From: Leptospira kobayashii
GTDB lineage: Bacteria; Spirochaetota; Leptospiria; Leptospirales; Leptospiraceae
NCBI RefSeq assembly: GCF_003114835.2
Contig: NZ_AP025028.1
Location: 3,376,001 to 3,440,000, forward strand
Length of the DNA: 64,000 nucleotides
Reading direction: 5' to 3'
This document shows positions 19,346 to 28,356 of the stretch, piece after piece (the stretch's first letter is position 1; every line of letters begins with the position of its first letter). The notes under the pieces were generated by a model. That model was not told the origin of the DNA. It did not search any database and worked only from the letters and a program-made list of their open reading frames with translations. The position numbers and the translations under genes are program-made.

Positions 19346-21694
19346 ATGCCCAAGGAAGAAGCAATTCTATTCACTCAATGTCTCCAGAATGATTTTACAG
19401 CTCTTTTGGATAAATACGATCCCATCCCGAATGCACTTCACGTAGGTTATGCGGAGTCGAATCGTCTTTTGGGTGAGATGGCGGAACACGGGCCAGTTTA
19501 TTCTTTGATCGATTGGGCTTATCATACGGATCCGGGCCGTTTAAAAATCATTCATATCAGGGACTGGCATGATTCGGATTCTCCGACCCAAAAAGATCAC
19601 TTACAACAGTTTGGTGATCATTGTTTAAAAAATACGAAAGGAGCTGAATTCGTATTTGAGCCTTGGATTCAAAATTTTTCCGACAGACATTCGATCGTAA
19701 ATGCATCCGGATTGAATGATTTTGTAGATACGAATTTGGAAACGATACTCCACCCTTATAAAGGAAAAAAATTAAAAGTGGGGATCACCGGAGGAGTCTG
19801 GACGGAAGCGAAAGTGACTTTTCTCGCTTATGATTTAAAAACCAGATACCCTGAATTTGAAATAGCGGTCTGTTCCGCACTTACCGCAAGCTCCTCTCTT
19901 TCCATGCATTTCATCGCTTTGGATCAACTCAAACAAGTGTTAGGAATTCAAATATTTCCTTCGATAGGCGCTTTCACCGAATTTCTCACGGGCTCCCAAC
20001 CGGATTTGGAAAAAAAGATCACAACTCATTCCCGGGTTTCTTCCAATCATTTGAAACTGGATCCCAAGTATCCTATCTCGGAGGCGGATAAAAACATTCT
20101 CCTTTATTTATTCCGAGACTGCAAAGAAGCGGAATTCAAAACACTGGACGGAGGTTTTTCAGGAAACGTAGTACTCAAGTCGACTTCGGTAGATGTTTTG
20201 GGACACACTCAGGTTCCTTGCGTTGTCAAGATAGGAAACAGGGATCTGATTGCAAAAGAACGGACTTCCTTCGAACGCATCCAGGAAGTTTTAGGAAACA
20301 ATGCGCCTTCCATCGTTGATTTTTGCGAACTGGGAGAAAGGGGAGCGATTAAGTATCGTTATGCGGCAATGCTCGACGGTAATGTCCGCACTTTCCAAAA
20401 AATGTACGGATCAAGTGATGATTTCGAAAAAATCGACAATATCATCAATATAGTTTTCAAACAACAATTAGGCAGATTGTACCAAGCAGGATCTTCGGAA
20501 AAGCTGAATCTATTGGAATACTATGACTTTCAATCCAAATATGCCAAGTCGGTTCGAACGAGAGTCGAAAGCCTGCTCGGTGGCCCACAAACGGCTAATA
20601 CGATTGAAATCCTACCGGGAATCTCCACTCCCAATCCTTGTATCTTTTATGAAAAAGACCTGACTGTCTTAAAGGAATACAATGCGATCAATCATAACCT
20701 AGCGTATGTTCACGGGGATTTGAACGGGGCCAATATCATTCTGGATGCCCAGGATAATGTTTGGATGATCGATTTTTTCCATACTCATAGAGGCCATATC
20801 CTTCGGGATTTGCTTAAACTGGAAAATGATATTTTATATATTTTTACAAAGATCGAAACGGAAGTAGAATTGAAAGAAGCGATGGAGTTGACCCGGATTT
20901 TGACGAGTCATGAAGATCTGGGAGTTCCTCTTTCCTTCGACGTTCCCTCTTCCCTTTCCAATCCGAAATTAAAAAAAGCATACCGGGTGATTGCCAAACT
21001 CAGATCTTTATATCCAGCGTTGATCAAAATGGATCGGGATCCTTACCAAGCTCATGTAGGGCAATTACGTTATGCGATGCATACCCTGTCTTTTGACGAA
21101 AGCAATGAAATACAAAGAAAATGGGCGCTTTTTACAGGAACCGTCTTGATTGATAAAATCAGGGAATACATTCAGAAATCGAAAACATTGCGAATCGATT
21201 TTCTTAAAACAGAAGGTTCGGGAGCGATTCAAAATATAGGTCTCACCATTTTACCCGGCAGAAAAGACAGAGGAAGAAATTTAAACGACGATATAAACGA
21301 GATGAAAAAACAAAAAATAACTCATGTAATCAGTCTCATCACGGAACAGGAGTATGCGGAATATGGTGTTTCCGAAATGAAAACGGAATATGCAAATGCA
21401 GGGTTTGAAACTTTTTATCTTCCCACTTTGGACCAAAGGGTTCCCACCTTACCTTCATTTCACGAAACGATAGAATGGATGGAAAAGGCCCTGCAAAAGA
21501 AGGGGAAAATATTGATTCATTGCGTTGGAGGACTCGGGCGGTCAGGCACACTTGCGGCAGGGTATTTGATCGGGAAAGAAAAAATGACTGCCAAAGAAGC
21601 GATTCAAAAAGTGAGAGAATCCAGAAGCGAAAGAGCCATAGAGTCCAGAGAACAGGAAAAGTATCTAAATGAATTCGAAAAACAATCCCGGTAA
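19346..21694 (+). CDS. Three-domain fusion: inactive isochorismatase fold + kinase-like fold + dual-specificity phosphatase
   Basis: 782 residues, no signal or membrane segment. Residues 1-225 follow the isochorismatase/nicotinamidase fold (RDWHDSD at 72-78, HCLKNTKGAEF at 92-102), but the catalytic Asp is Cys12 (TQCLQNDF) and the nucleophile position in GGVWTEAKVT is Lys156, so this enzyme looks dead. Residues about 260-610 are an aminoglycoside-phosphotransferase/kinase-like fold with CVVK295, HGDLNGANI (456-464) and MIDF (474-477) all intact; it resembles the ternary-complex-associated kinase domain (TCAD9). Residues 628-782 are a CDKN3-like phosphatase: ILPGRKDRGRNL, candidate acid Asp696, and HCVGGLGRSG with Cys726 and Arg732. 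The gene is monocistronic. A kinase and phosphatase in one chain suggest a reversible phospho-switch; partner unknown. Confidence 0.82.
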   Translation: MPKEEAILFTQCLQNDFTALLDKYDPIPNALHVGYAESNRLLGEMAEHGPVYSLIDWAYHTDPGRLKIIHIRDWHDSDSPTQKDHLQQFGDHCLKNTKGAEFVFEPWIQNFSDRHSIVNASGLNDFVDTNLETILHPYKGKKLKVGITGGVWTEAKVTFLAYDLKTRYPEFEIAVCSALTASSSLSMHFIALDQLKQVLGIQIFPSIGAFTEFLTGSQPDLEKKITTHSRVSSNHLKLDPKYPISEADKNILLYLFRDCKEAEFKTLDGGFSGNVVLKSTSVDVLGHTQVPCVVKIGNRDLIAKERTSFERIQEVLGNNAPSIVDFCELGERGAIKYRYAAMLDGNVRTFQKMYGSSDDFEKIDNIINIVFKQQLGRLYQAGSSEKLNLLEYYDFQSKYAKSVRTRVESLLGGPQTANTIEILPGISTPNPCIFYEKDLTVLKEYNAINHNLAYVHGDLNGANIILDAQDNVWMIDFFHTHRGHILRDLLKLENDILYIFTKIETEVELKEAMELTRILTSHEDLGVPLSFDVPSSLSNPKLKKAYRVIAKLRSLYPALIKMDRDPYQAHVGQLRYAMHTLSFDESNEIQRKWALFTGTVLIDKIREYIQKSKTLRIDFLKTEGSGAIQNIGLTILPGRKDRGRNLNDDINEMKKQKITHVISLITEQEYAEYGVSEMKTEYANAGFETFYLPTLDQRVPTLPSFHETIEWMEKALQKKGKILIHCVGGLGRSGTLAAGYLIGKEKMTAKEAIQKVRESRSERAIESREQEKYLNEFEKQSR

Positions 21695-21718
21695 ATCAAC
21701 CGGATAGATAGAGATACT

Positions 21719-22339
21719 TTATACCGTTACTTTTTCTCTGATGATTCGAACCAGTTCGGGAAAAGATTTTACATCAAACTTACTCTTCAGACTCATCAGA
21801 ACTTCTTCCAATTGTTCTTTGGAAATATTTGCTTCCGCCAAAACTTTCGCCAAGGTATGGCCTTGTTTCAATTGTTCGATGATGGAAGTTTCCAATGAAT
21901 TGAACTTAGCATCCCCTTCCGGTTTTTTGGAATTCTGAGAGAACTGTTTGGAAGTGACAAACTTTCCGTCCATTACCACTTGCAAACTCGCACCTAAAGT
22001 AAGAGGGTTGTCGGACTTGAGAATGTATCCGTCCGCACCTGCTTTCACTGCATTTCGGAAAGTCACCATATCGTCTTTCATGGTATAAACTACGACTTTC
22101 ATAAGATGAAAGTTTTTCTTCAAATCGGGAAGGATTTCCAACCCGTCCGATTCTTTCAGACGAAGGTCTAAAAGTAAAATATCGGGTCTGGAAAGACCGA
22201 TTTGTTTGGCAAGGCCGACGTTATCATCCCATTCACCTACCAATTCGAACTCTTCCGTTGCAGCAAGAGCTCGCTTAACAGCTGTTCGAATTAGAAGATT
22301 GTCTTCAACTATAAAAACTCGCTTTTTGTTTTTAAACAT
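21719..22339 (-). CDS. Orphan response regulator with divergent output domain
   Basis: 206 residues. The receiver domain (about 5-125) has VFIVEDN (acidic pocket), ILLLDLRL (phospho-acceptor Asp), VVVYTMKDD and the lysine in YILKSDNP. The C-terminal 60 residues look like a worn LuxR/NarL-type helix-turn-helix (LETSIIEQLKQGHTLAKVLAEA), without the strongly conserved residues, so DNA binding is uncertain. No histidine kinase is nearby. The upstream gap to plsC holds a palindrome at 22359-22383 that could be an autoregulatory site. Confidence 0.85.
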   Translation of the reverse strand: MFKNKKRVFIVEDNLLIRTAVKRALAATEEFELVGEWDDNVGLAKQIGLSRPDILLLDLRLKESDGLEILPDLKKNFHLMKVVVYTMKDDMVTFRNAVKAGADGYILKSDNPLTLGASLQVVMDGKFVTSKQFSQNSKKPEGDAKFNSLETSIIEQLKQGHTLAKVLAEANISKEQLEEVLMSLKSKFDVKSFPELVRIIREKVTV

Positions 22340-22358
22340 ATATTAATTATACGCAAAT

Positions 22359-22383
22359 GTTCTCGGGATATATATCGGAGAAC
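22359..22383. promoter_or_regulatory. 25-bp imperfect palindrome upstream of the response regulator
   Basis: GTTCTC (22359-22364) and GAGAAC (22378-22383) flank GATATATATC, itself self-complementary. It sits 20-44 bases before the regulator's ATG and after the probable plsC terminator, fitting an operator for the response regulator or another dimeric protein. Confidence 0.35.
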
Positions 22384-22402
22384 AACTAATATTCTGTGGA
22401 AA

Positions 22403-22426
22403 ATGTAGGGAAAGTTCTCCCTACAT
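22403..22426 (-). terminator. Hairpin after the acyltransferase gene
   Basis: ATGTAGGGA (22403-22411) pairs perfectly with TCCCTACAT (22418-22426) around a 6-base loop, 5 bases after the plsC-like stop codon. On the minus strand the stem is followed by TTTTCC, a short U-tract, so an intrinsic terminator is likely. Confidence 0.6.
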
Positions 22427-22431
22427 AGGTT

Positions 22432-23232
22432 TTAGTTTAGGGATTTCATCAGTTCTTGCTGAAGAAGAGCGTCTAACTCTTTCTTTTTTGTAATCATCCA
22501 TTCTTGCAAGTGCGCTTGCATTTCTTCGTAATTGGAAAAGTTTTCGGGACGGATTGTGCCTAATTCCAGATAACCGATCGTATTGTTTTTGGGTTGTTTC
22601 TGGTAATTTGAGATCCCGGATTTCAATACTACATAAACGGGAATCTTTTGATCGAATGCAATTTTAATCATTCCCTTTTTCAAAGGCTGAATCTCTTCCG
22701 TATAAGTATTACGGCCTTCAGGATAAACGATAAAGGAATTTTCTTTGATCCCACCTAACAGATTCCTTACGGAAATTGCAATCGTTCTTGCTTTGGAGTT
22801 ATCAAATACCTGCGAACCCATGGCGAGCATCCACCAATAAGCCACAACCGTCTTTTTGATCACCTGATTGGCAAGGTAAGGTTTGCGAATCACATAACAA
22901 TCATAAGGGAAATCCATCTCGTTCACATGATTCAAAAAAATCAAATGTCCCTTTTCGGGAGGATTGATCGCATTGAATAGGATTACCTTTGAATTCGTAT
23001 ACTGCCGGACATCCTCTCCCCAAAGTCTGGAACCTTCCAGGAAGGAATCAATCCTAGCTTCGATATCCCCTTTGGCGGCTTTCCAGATTCCTTTCACCAT
23101 ATAAGGACTGGCTTTCCCCATAACAAGAGGAAGAACTCGGAAATAAACCTTCATTACAAGATGTCCGTAGCTTGCAGGTTGCCCATGTAAATTTCTTACT
23201 AAAAAATCATCAAGAATTGGAATTTTAACCAC
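22432..23232 (-). CDS. Lysophospholipid acyltransferase (PlsC/LPLAT family)
   Basis: A 266-residue acyltransferase. The catalytic HX4D is NHVNEMDFPYD near residue 100, and the glycerophosphate-binding block is VYPEGRNTYTEE near residue 175. These place it in the 1-acyl-glycerol-3-phosphate acyltransferase family of the inner membrane, making phosphatidic acid or remodelling lipids. The N-terminus is somewhat long and there is no strongly hydrophobic anchor. It is a single gene with terminator-like hairpins on both sides, transcribed toward the response regulator. Exact acyl acceptor not deducible. Confidence 0.83.
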   Translation of the reverse strand: MVKIPILDDFLVRNLHGQPASYGHLVMKVYFRVLPLVMGKASPYMVKGIWKAAKGDIEARIDSFLEGSRLWGEDVRQYTNSKVILFNAINPPEKGHLIFLNHVNEMDFPYDCYVIRKPYLANQVIKKTVVAYWWMLAMGSQVFDNSKARTIAISVRNLLGGIKENSFIVYPEGRNTYTEEIQPLKKGMIKIAFDQKIPVYVVLKSGISNYQKQPKNNTIGYLELGTIRPENFSNYEEMQAHLQEWMITKKKELDALLQQELMKSLN

Positions 23233-23270
23233 AAGGACAGTTAGAGGGAAATAGGTTTATGAGGAAATAA

Positions 23271-23296
23271 AAAAAGCCACAGTCATCTGTGGCTTT
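23271..23296 (-). terminator. Rho-independent terminator of the gene at 23344
   Basis: AAAGCCACAG pairs with CTGTGGCTTT around TCAT, and the minus-strand transcript then runs into seven U. It lies about 47 bases past the stop of the exported-protein gene. The opposite strand also has TTTCTT after the stem, so it may work in both directions. Confidence 0.85.
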
Positions 23297-23343
23297 CTTC
23301 ACATGTGAGTGAACAACTATAAACTAAACGGAAAGAAATTTTC

Positions 23344-24462
23344 TTATTGCGCTTGAGTATTGCCTGCCGGCGTTGCAGGTTTTGCAGGTATATTCAAAGC
23401 TTTCTTTCTTTCCTGATCGTATTTCAAGAATACCATATTGTTCGAATCCACTTCATAGATACGCCCGCGTGTGTCCGCATAATCGACTCTATACTCTTCC
23501 GGAATACGAACATCAAACATAGCTTGAAGTCTATGATCGAAACGAATGTAAGGGTTGTTACTGAAATCGTAAGTAACTCCTTCCACTTTCACAGGTTGAC
23601 CTTCGGAGTAAGCTCCGTTTTCATCACGCACCGGTTCCGACTTCGCTTGAGAATTGCTCAGGAAGTAATTGTCGTAAGGATACTTTAACTTGTATATGTT
23701 GATCGCATTTGCTTTGGAATCACGGGAAAGGCTGATCGAACCGAAGTAGTTTTCTATACGGAACTTTCTATGAGAAGGTTGGAGTTTTTGGTGTTTTTCC
23801 AAATTTCTTTCCACCTTAAGAGCGTTGATTCTAGCTTCTTTCGCAAGACCCAAATGTCTATAACCGAGTTCCATGTTTTTTTCAATGCTATATTTGTTAT
23901 AAACATAATGAACTTCTTTCGCATCATACATTCTGCGTGAGAAAGGAGCTTCTCTCGGTTGATCCATTACATCCGATCGGAAATAAGAACCTTTTCCGTA
24001 TTCGATGGAAATATCAAGTAATGCTTTGTCCAAAGGGTTGTTGGCATTTTTTCTTTCCATTGCCACTTTCATCATCTCTTCCGCACGTAGGATGTACAAT
24101 TGAGACAACTCTTCCAACATTTTTTCAACACCTAACTGGCATTCTAAAAATCTTTGGTAGGAAGCAACGTAGTTTCCTTCAAAATAATACTGAAGTCCTT
24201 CTTGGTAAATCCGTTTGGCTTCCAGATATTTTTTGAGCCGAAAACCTTCTTTTCCTTCTGCCGCATTGAGTGCAGCCGGATTGCCTTCCGGGTCTTCCCC
24301 TCGGAAATTTTTGACGATCGGCTCTAACTCGCGTAAGTAAGTAAGTAGTTCGATACGTTTTTTATAGGACTTATTGGAGACAGCTTCCGCAAAAAGAAAG
24401 TTTTGCGTAGCAAGAGTCATAATTAGGATCAGAAAGGATTTTTTCATAATGCTGCCGTTCAT
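23344..24462 (-). CDS. Exported protein of unknown function with tetratricopeptide-like helices
   Basis: 372 residues with a signal peptide (MKKSFLILIMTLATQNFLFA). A second ATG five codons in (24445-24447) starts directly at MKK and is an equally good start. The first 200 residues are helical with TPR-like spacing (YLEAKRIYQEGLQYYFEGNYVASYQRFLEC); the C-terminal part has FRIENYFGSISLS and many aromatic residues and ends in an Ala/Pro-rich tail. I do not recognise a named family beyond a Leptospira conserved hypothetical. It is monocistronic with a strong terminator, which suggests good expression. Confidence 0.7.
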   Translation of the reverse strand: MNGSIMKKSFLILIMTLATQNFLFAEAVSNKSYKKRIELLTYLRELEPIVKNFRGEDPEGNPAALNAAEGKEGFRLKKYLEAKRIYQEGLQYYFEGNYVASYQRFLECQLGVEKMLEELSQLYILRAEEMMKVAMERKNANNPLDKALLDISIEYGKGSYFRSDVMDQPREAPFSRRMYDAKEVHYVYNKYSIEKNMELGYRHLGLAKEARINALKVERNLEKHQKLQPSHRKFRIENYFGSISLSRDSKANAINIYKLKYPYDNYFLSNSQAKSEPVRDENGAYSEGQPVKVEGVTYDFSNNPYIRFDHRLQAMFDVRIPEEYRVDYADTRGRIYEVDSNNMVFLKYDQERKKALNIPAKPATPAGNTQAQ

Positions 24463-24602
24463 TCCGTTTCCGTAATTTCCTTCTTGGGAAGAATCTTACA
24501 AGTAATTTCAGGGATGCCCCTGTGAGGATTATCGGAGAAATATGATATTGGATTGACAGATTGTATTTTAAAATTGAGCCTTTTCCTAGATTTTTCTAAG
24601 CT

Positions 24603-25484
24603 ATGTCCACTGCCGCCGCCGCTAATTCCAAAAAAGTATCATTCCGAGCCAAGGAAACGACTGTTTGTCCCATTTGTGACGAAAACCACCAAAAAGAACA
24701 GATGTTCCAGGGGGGTGGACGACTCATTGCCGGGAAATTATCCCAGGACCTCCGTCGTTTGTATGAAAAGAACAAAAAATTCGGACGTGTCAGCCCGATG
24801 GACTACGTTCTTTCCGTTTGCCCCCGTTGTCTTTATTCTTCTTTTCCCAAAGATTGGTCCGCCCTTGCCCCCGCAGAAAACGAAGCGCTGCGTATGCAAG
24901 TGGACATCCGAAGATCTTATATTGAAAAAATCCTAGGGCCTTTGGATTTTCACGGAGACAGACAGCTGGTTTTGGGCGCTGCTTCCTACTTATTGGCAAT
25001 GGACTGTTACCAACAGAGGGGAAATTCCGTAGCCCCCACTCCTAAAAAAGCGGTGTGCGCGATCCGGGGTGCTTGGTATTTTGCGGATCTGCATGACGAA
25101 TTTCCCGAGCTAGGTTATGACAAAATCAGAGATTTACTCTACCAAAAAGCGGCGATCACTTACGGCACTACACTCGAGCTAATGCAAACCGGACAAGAAC
25201 CCGTAGACCAAGCTGCCGGTATGCTCGGGCCTGATACTGACAACAACTGGGGATTTGACGGGGTGATTTACCTCAATGCCTATTTGACCAAACGGTTCAA
25301 AGACCAATTGGCACCCAAACCGGAAGACCAGATTCTATTATTATCCAGAGCGAAAAGAACCTTAGCCAGGTTATACGGTTCGGGAAAATCTTCCAAAGGA
25401 AAACCGGGACCGATTTTGGAAATGTCCAGAGAACTTTACGACGAATACAATATTCTAATCGAATCCCTCGGGGGAGAAAAGTAG
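24603..25484 (+). CDS. DUF2225 protein with split zinc ribbon
   Basis: 293 residues, cytoplasmic. CPIC (22-25) and CPRC (73-76) form a split zinc-binding site; the rest is helical with TPR-like character (AVCAIRGAWYFADLH, ILLLSRAKRTLARLYGSG). This is the DUF2225 layout, a family found in spirochaetes and Firmicutes with no proven function. It is followed 3 bases later by truA, so the two form an operon; several DUF2225 genes neighbour RNA-related genes, but I draw no functional conclusion. Confidence 0.8.
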   Translation: MSTAAAANSKKVSFRAKETTVCPICDENHQKEQMFQGGGRLIAGKLSQDLRRLYEKNKKFGRVSPMDYVLSVCPRCLYSSFPKDWSALAPAENEALRMQVDIRRSYIEKILGPLDFHGDRQLVLGAASYLLAMDCYQQRGNSVAPTPKKAVCAIRGAWYFADLHDEFPELGYDKIRDLLYQKAAITYGTTLELMQTGQEPVDQAAGMLGPDTDNNWGFDGVIYLNAYLTKRFKDQLAPKPEDQILLLSRAKRTLARLYGSGKSSKGKPGPILEMSRELYDEYNILIESLGGEK

Positions 25485-25487
25485 AGA

Positions 25488-26288
25488 TTGCCCAATTACG
25501 CTCTACTGGTTGAGTACGACGGGACTCTATTCTACGGCTGGCAAAAACAAAAAAAACTGAAAACCGTGCAAGGCACATTAGACGAGGCCTTAGCGGTTGT
25601 TTTGCGAAGAAATCCTCCGTCGCGCATCTTTGTCGCGGGCAGAACCGACACGGGAGTTCATTCCCTGGGAATGGTTTGCAATTTCAGAACTCTCGAACCC
25701 ATCCCCAACCTCCATAAATTAATCGTTTCCATCAATGCATTGTCGGGAGAAGGAGTCAGTATTCGAAATGCAATGGAAGTTCCGAATGAATTTCATTCCC
25801 GGTTTTCCTGTGACGCGCGGGAATATGTCTATCAAATCTATCATGGAAAGTATGAAAACCCTCTTCTGAAGAATAGAGCCTATTGGCTGAAGTTCAGGTT
25901 GAATTGGGACAAAGTGGAAAAAGAATTACCTACCTTGCTTGGTGAAAAAGATTTCAGTTCTTTTGCAAAAGCAACTTCCGTTCGGGGAAAAAAAACGATT
26001 CGAAAGATTTTATCCGTAAATTTGGAAAAAGACAATTTTAATGGGAACCTTTTCAGAGTTAGAATTCGGGCCAACGGGTTTATGCACAATATGGTGCGAA
26101 TTACGGTAGGAACTTTACTAGACATCGGAAAGGGACGTTGGGAATCTAGATCCATTGAGTCAATTTTGGAAGAAGAAGACCGCAGAAAAGCAGGTATGAC
26201 TCTTCCTCCTTACGGTCTGTATTTTGTCCGAGCTTACTACGAAAAATTCCCTGAGATTAATGAACTATACAAACCGGTACTTCCTTAA
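25488..26288 (+). CDS. truA: tRNA pseudouridine(38-40) synthase
   Basis: 266 residues, normal for TruA, which makes pseudouridine at positions 38-40 of the tRNA anticodon arm. The catalytic Asp54 lies in AGRTDTGVHS; VEYDGTLFYGWQKQ is the N-terminal signature and RIRANGFMHNMVR the C-terminal one. The start is TTG at 25488-25490, with GGGGGAGAAAAG upstream; no ATG fits. It follows the DUF2225 gene by 3 bases and overlaps the beginning of the next gene by 29. Confidence 0.94.
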   Translation: MPNYALLVEYDGTLFYGWQKQKKLKTVQGTLDEALAVVLRRNPPSRIFVAGRTDTGVHSLGMVCNFRTLEPIPNLHKLIVSINALSGEGVSIRNAMEVPNEFHSRFSCDAREYVYQIYHGKYENPLLKNRAYWLKFRLNWDKVEKELPTLLGEKDFSSFAKATSVRGKKTIRKILSVNLEKDNFNGNLFRVRIRANGFMHNMVRITVGTLLDIGKGRWESRSIESILEEEDRRKAGMTLPPYGLYFVRAYYEKFPEINELYKPVLP

Positions 26289-26907
26289 ATATTATTTTTT
26301 CCTTATCTTATTTGGGTTTGTTCCCTCTTCCCTTTTCAGCCAAAACATCGAAGATTACCAAAAAAGACGTTATGAGATAGGGGGATGGGTAGGTGCCGCC
26401 AATCCTTTTCCCGGAACTCCTGCGGTTCGATTTTTGGATACGACTTTGGGCGGGGGGTTTTATGCAAGAATGCCTTGGCCTTATATTTTTTATACGGAAG
26501 TGGGCGGAGGTTACTCCGTATTTCTTTCCCGGTCGGAAAGATCACTTACCGTAATGCCTCTTTATACGGCACTTGCTTATAAACTTCCTATTGAGATGCC
26601 CATTCAATTTTTCGTGAAGGCCGGTGGTGGTGGTGCCTACGTGGTTGCCCGCCCTGCGGATACGGCTCGTTGGGATCCAATGCTTTATACGGGAATGGAA
26701 GCGAGTTTTATCGCAGGCCGACGAATTCGAATCGGAATTCGTGTAGATTATAATAAAGTAATGGAATCGAATTTGAATTTGCCTCCTGAGTATACTTATC
26801 CTTTAGCCAGCCCTTACGACGATCCGAGACTCTTGAATCCGAGTGCGTATAAGTTGCAGAATGCCGACTTCTTCTACTTCGGGTTAGTTGTGGGAGTCTT
26901 GTTATGA
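26260..26907 (+). CDS. Outer-membrane beta-barrel-like protein
   Basis: About 215 residues from the ATG at 26260, inside the end of truA; a frame from 26224 exists but would put 12 residues before a perfect signal peptide (FFLILFGFVPSSLFSQ). The mature protein has glycine-rich, aromatic alternating strands (YEIGGWVGAANPFPG, GGGFYARMPW, TEVGGGYSVF, FFVKAGGGGAYV, RRIRIGIRVDYN) ending with VVGVLL, fitting an eight-stranded OmpA/OmpW-like barrel. Its stop overlaps the ATG of the following lipoprotein gene, so the two are made together. Confidence 0.68.
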   Translation: MNYTNRYFLKYYFFLILFGFVPSSLFSQNIEDYQKRRYEIGGWVGAANPFPGTPAVRFLDTTLGGGFYARMPWPYIFYTEVGGGYSVFLSRSERSLTVMPLYTALAYKLPIEMPIQFFVKAGGGGAYVVARPADTARWDPMLYTGMEASFIAGRRIRIGIRVDYNKVMESNLNLPPEYTYPLASPYDDPRLLNPSAYKLQNADFFYFGLVVGVLL

Positions 26908-28247
26908 GATTCGATTTATCTTACATGATCCGCTATTCTATTTTAATTGTTTTCCTTATACTTTTTGCAGATTGCAAAACCAAGATCGATCTCGGCAAGG
27001 AAACCACACTTCCCGTACTATCCACTTTATTTAACAACCGTATGTTGTTGCTTTTGAAAGGTACTTATTCTACGGACTCTCCTCTCGACTGGGGCGAACT
27101 CAACGGAGGACTCGGAACCATTTACCTGGACAAACAGGATATAGGCGACGGAACCGGCGGAGATCCCGTCATGAGTACGAATGATTTGCCTTTGGCAAAA
27201 GACCTTCCTATTTTTCTGGATATCGGAGAGGTGAGAATCTCAAGTAAATATACGAAAGGCTTGAATGATCTGACACAAATCAAAGACGCACTTGATTCCA
27301 GAAAATTCTGGAGCTTCATTGCTCCCAATAGACAAGTATTTTGTACAGTTCCTTACTCATTTGATGATGACACTTGTAAACAAAACAATGGAGTTCAAAA
27401 GGCATATGATTTCTTTAACGGAATCGGGGCACAGTATCCTTCCAATGATCCTTCTGCGGAAACTTGGGGTTATGACGATTCCGCACAAACCGCAGCCACT
27501 CTCAATTCGATAGGAAAAAGTTTTTTAGGAAGACAATACTATTATTCGGGGATTTATTTCCGGTCCATCGTGACCGGTTATGCAAAAGATGCGGGAGTTC
27601 CCATTTTGACCAGCACCCGATTTGACAACCGGCTTGTTTACGGTTTGAATATTGTTCCCCGAAACAATTACCTTCCCGGTACCAGCTCCGTGGCAAAAAC
27701 CCAAATCGTTCCTAAAATGTTTCCCGTTTTGTATTCCCAACAACCTACTCAGGCCGATATGGAGGTGCGGGACGGATTCGATCCTTATATCCTGGAAATC
27801 CGAACCAATATCAAAGAAAACCTAATGGTTCATTCTTATACCACGAGCCGTAGTACCACTGTTACTTACGTAGGTTATAGTGATGTGTTCAACGATCATA
27901 ACGGAGAGGGAGACGCCGGAGGAAATTTACTTTCCCGTGCCAGAATCATTTATCCGGAAACTGCCTCCAGTTTGGTGATCACGGGAGGAGGTGGTTCACT
28001 TAAGCACGTATTCGCAATTTTCCGTAATACGGAGGGGAATTACACTACAACTCTCCCTCTTGCCGCAACACCATCGAAGCCCACAGCAAAGATCAAATAT
28101 CTAAATCCGGGGAGCTATAAACTCGTTTGTTTAGGCGATGTGAGTAAAATTGATGGATTTCCGGACACATTTGTAGCGGAAACCGAGTTTTCCATTCCCG
28201 AATATCCGTTCCGTTCCACTTACACTGTCAATCTGACCTGCCCATAA
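26904..28247 (+). CDS. Putative lipoprotein of unknown function
   Basis: 447 residues, ATGA overlap with the barrel gene. The N-terminus is hydrophobic and ends with LFADCKTK, a plausible lipobox giving a lipidated Cys at about 24. The mature part has no motif I recognise; it includes a Cys pair (FCTVPYSFDDDTC) and a C-terminal region with beta-rich, immunoglobulin-like character (YLNPGSYKLVCLGD). Pairing with a small barrel is similar to the barrel + lipoprotein pairs at 9.6-14.2 kb, though the proteins are unrelated. Surface or periplasmic location is inferred. Confidence 0.65.
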   Translation: MRFDLSYMIRYSILIVFLILFADCKTKIDLGKETTLPVLSTLFNNRMLLLLKGTYSTDSPLDWGELNGGLGTIYLDKQDIGDGTGGDPVMSTNDLPLAKDLPIFLDIGEVRISSKYTKGLNDLTQIKDALDSRKFWSFIAPNRQVFCTVPYSFDDDTCKQNNGVQKAYDFFNGIGAQYPSNDPSAETWGYDDSAQTAATLNSIGKSFLGRQYYYSGIYFRSIVTGYAKDAGVPILTSTRFDNRLVYGLNIVPRNNYLPGTSSVAKTQIVPKMFPVLYSQQPTQADMEVRDGFDPYILEIRTNIKENLMVHSYTTSRSTTVTYVGYSDVFNDHNGEGDAGGNLLSRARIIYPETASSLVITGGGGSLKHVFAIFRNTEGNYTTTLPLAATPSKPTAKIKYLNPGSYKLVCLGDVSKIDGFPDTFVAETEFSIPEYPFRSTYTVNLTCP

Positions 28248-28356
28248 TTTAGTCAAAAAATTGCAAAATCTAACGGTGAATTAATTCTAAATTATAATAT
28301 TTTTATCTTTTTTTGTACGGATCGAATTTGAAAATTAGGTCATTCAGACGAAATCT

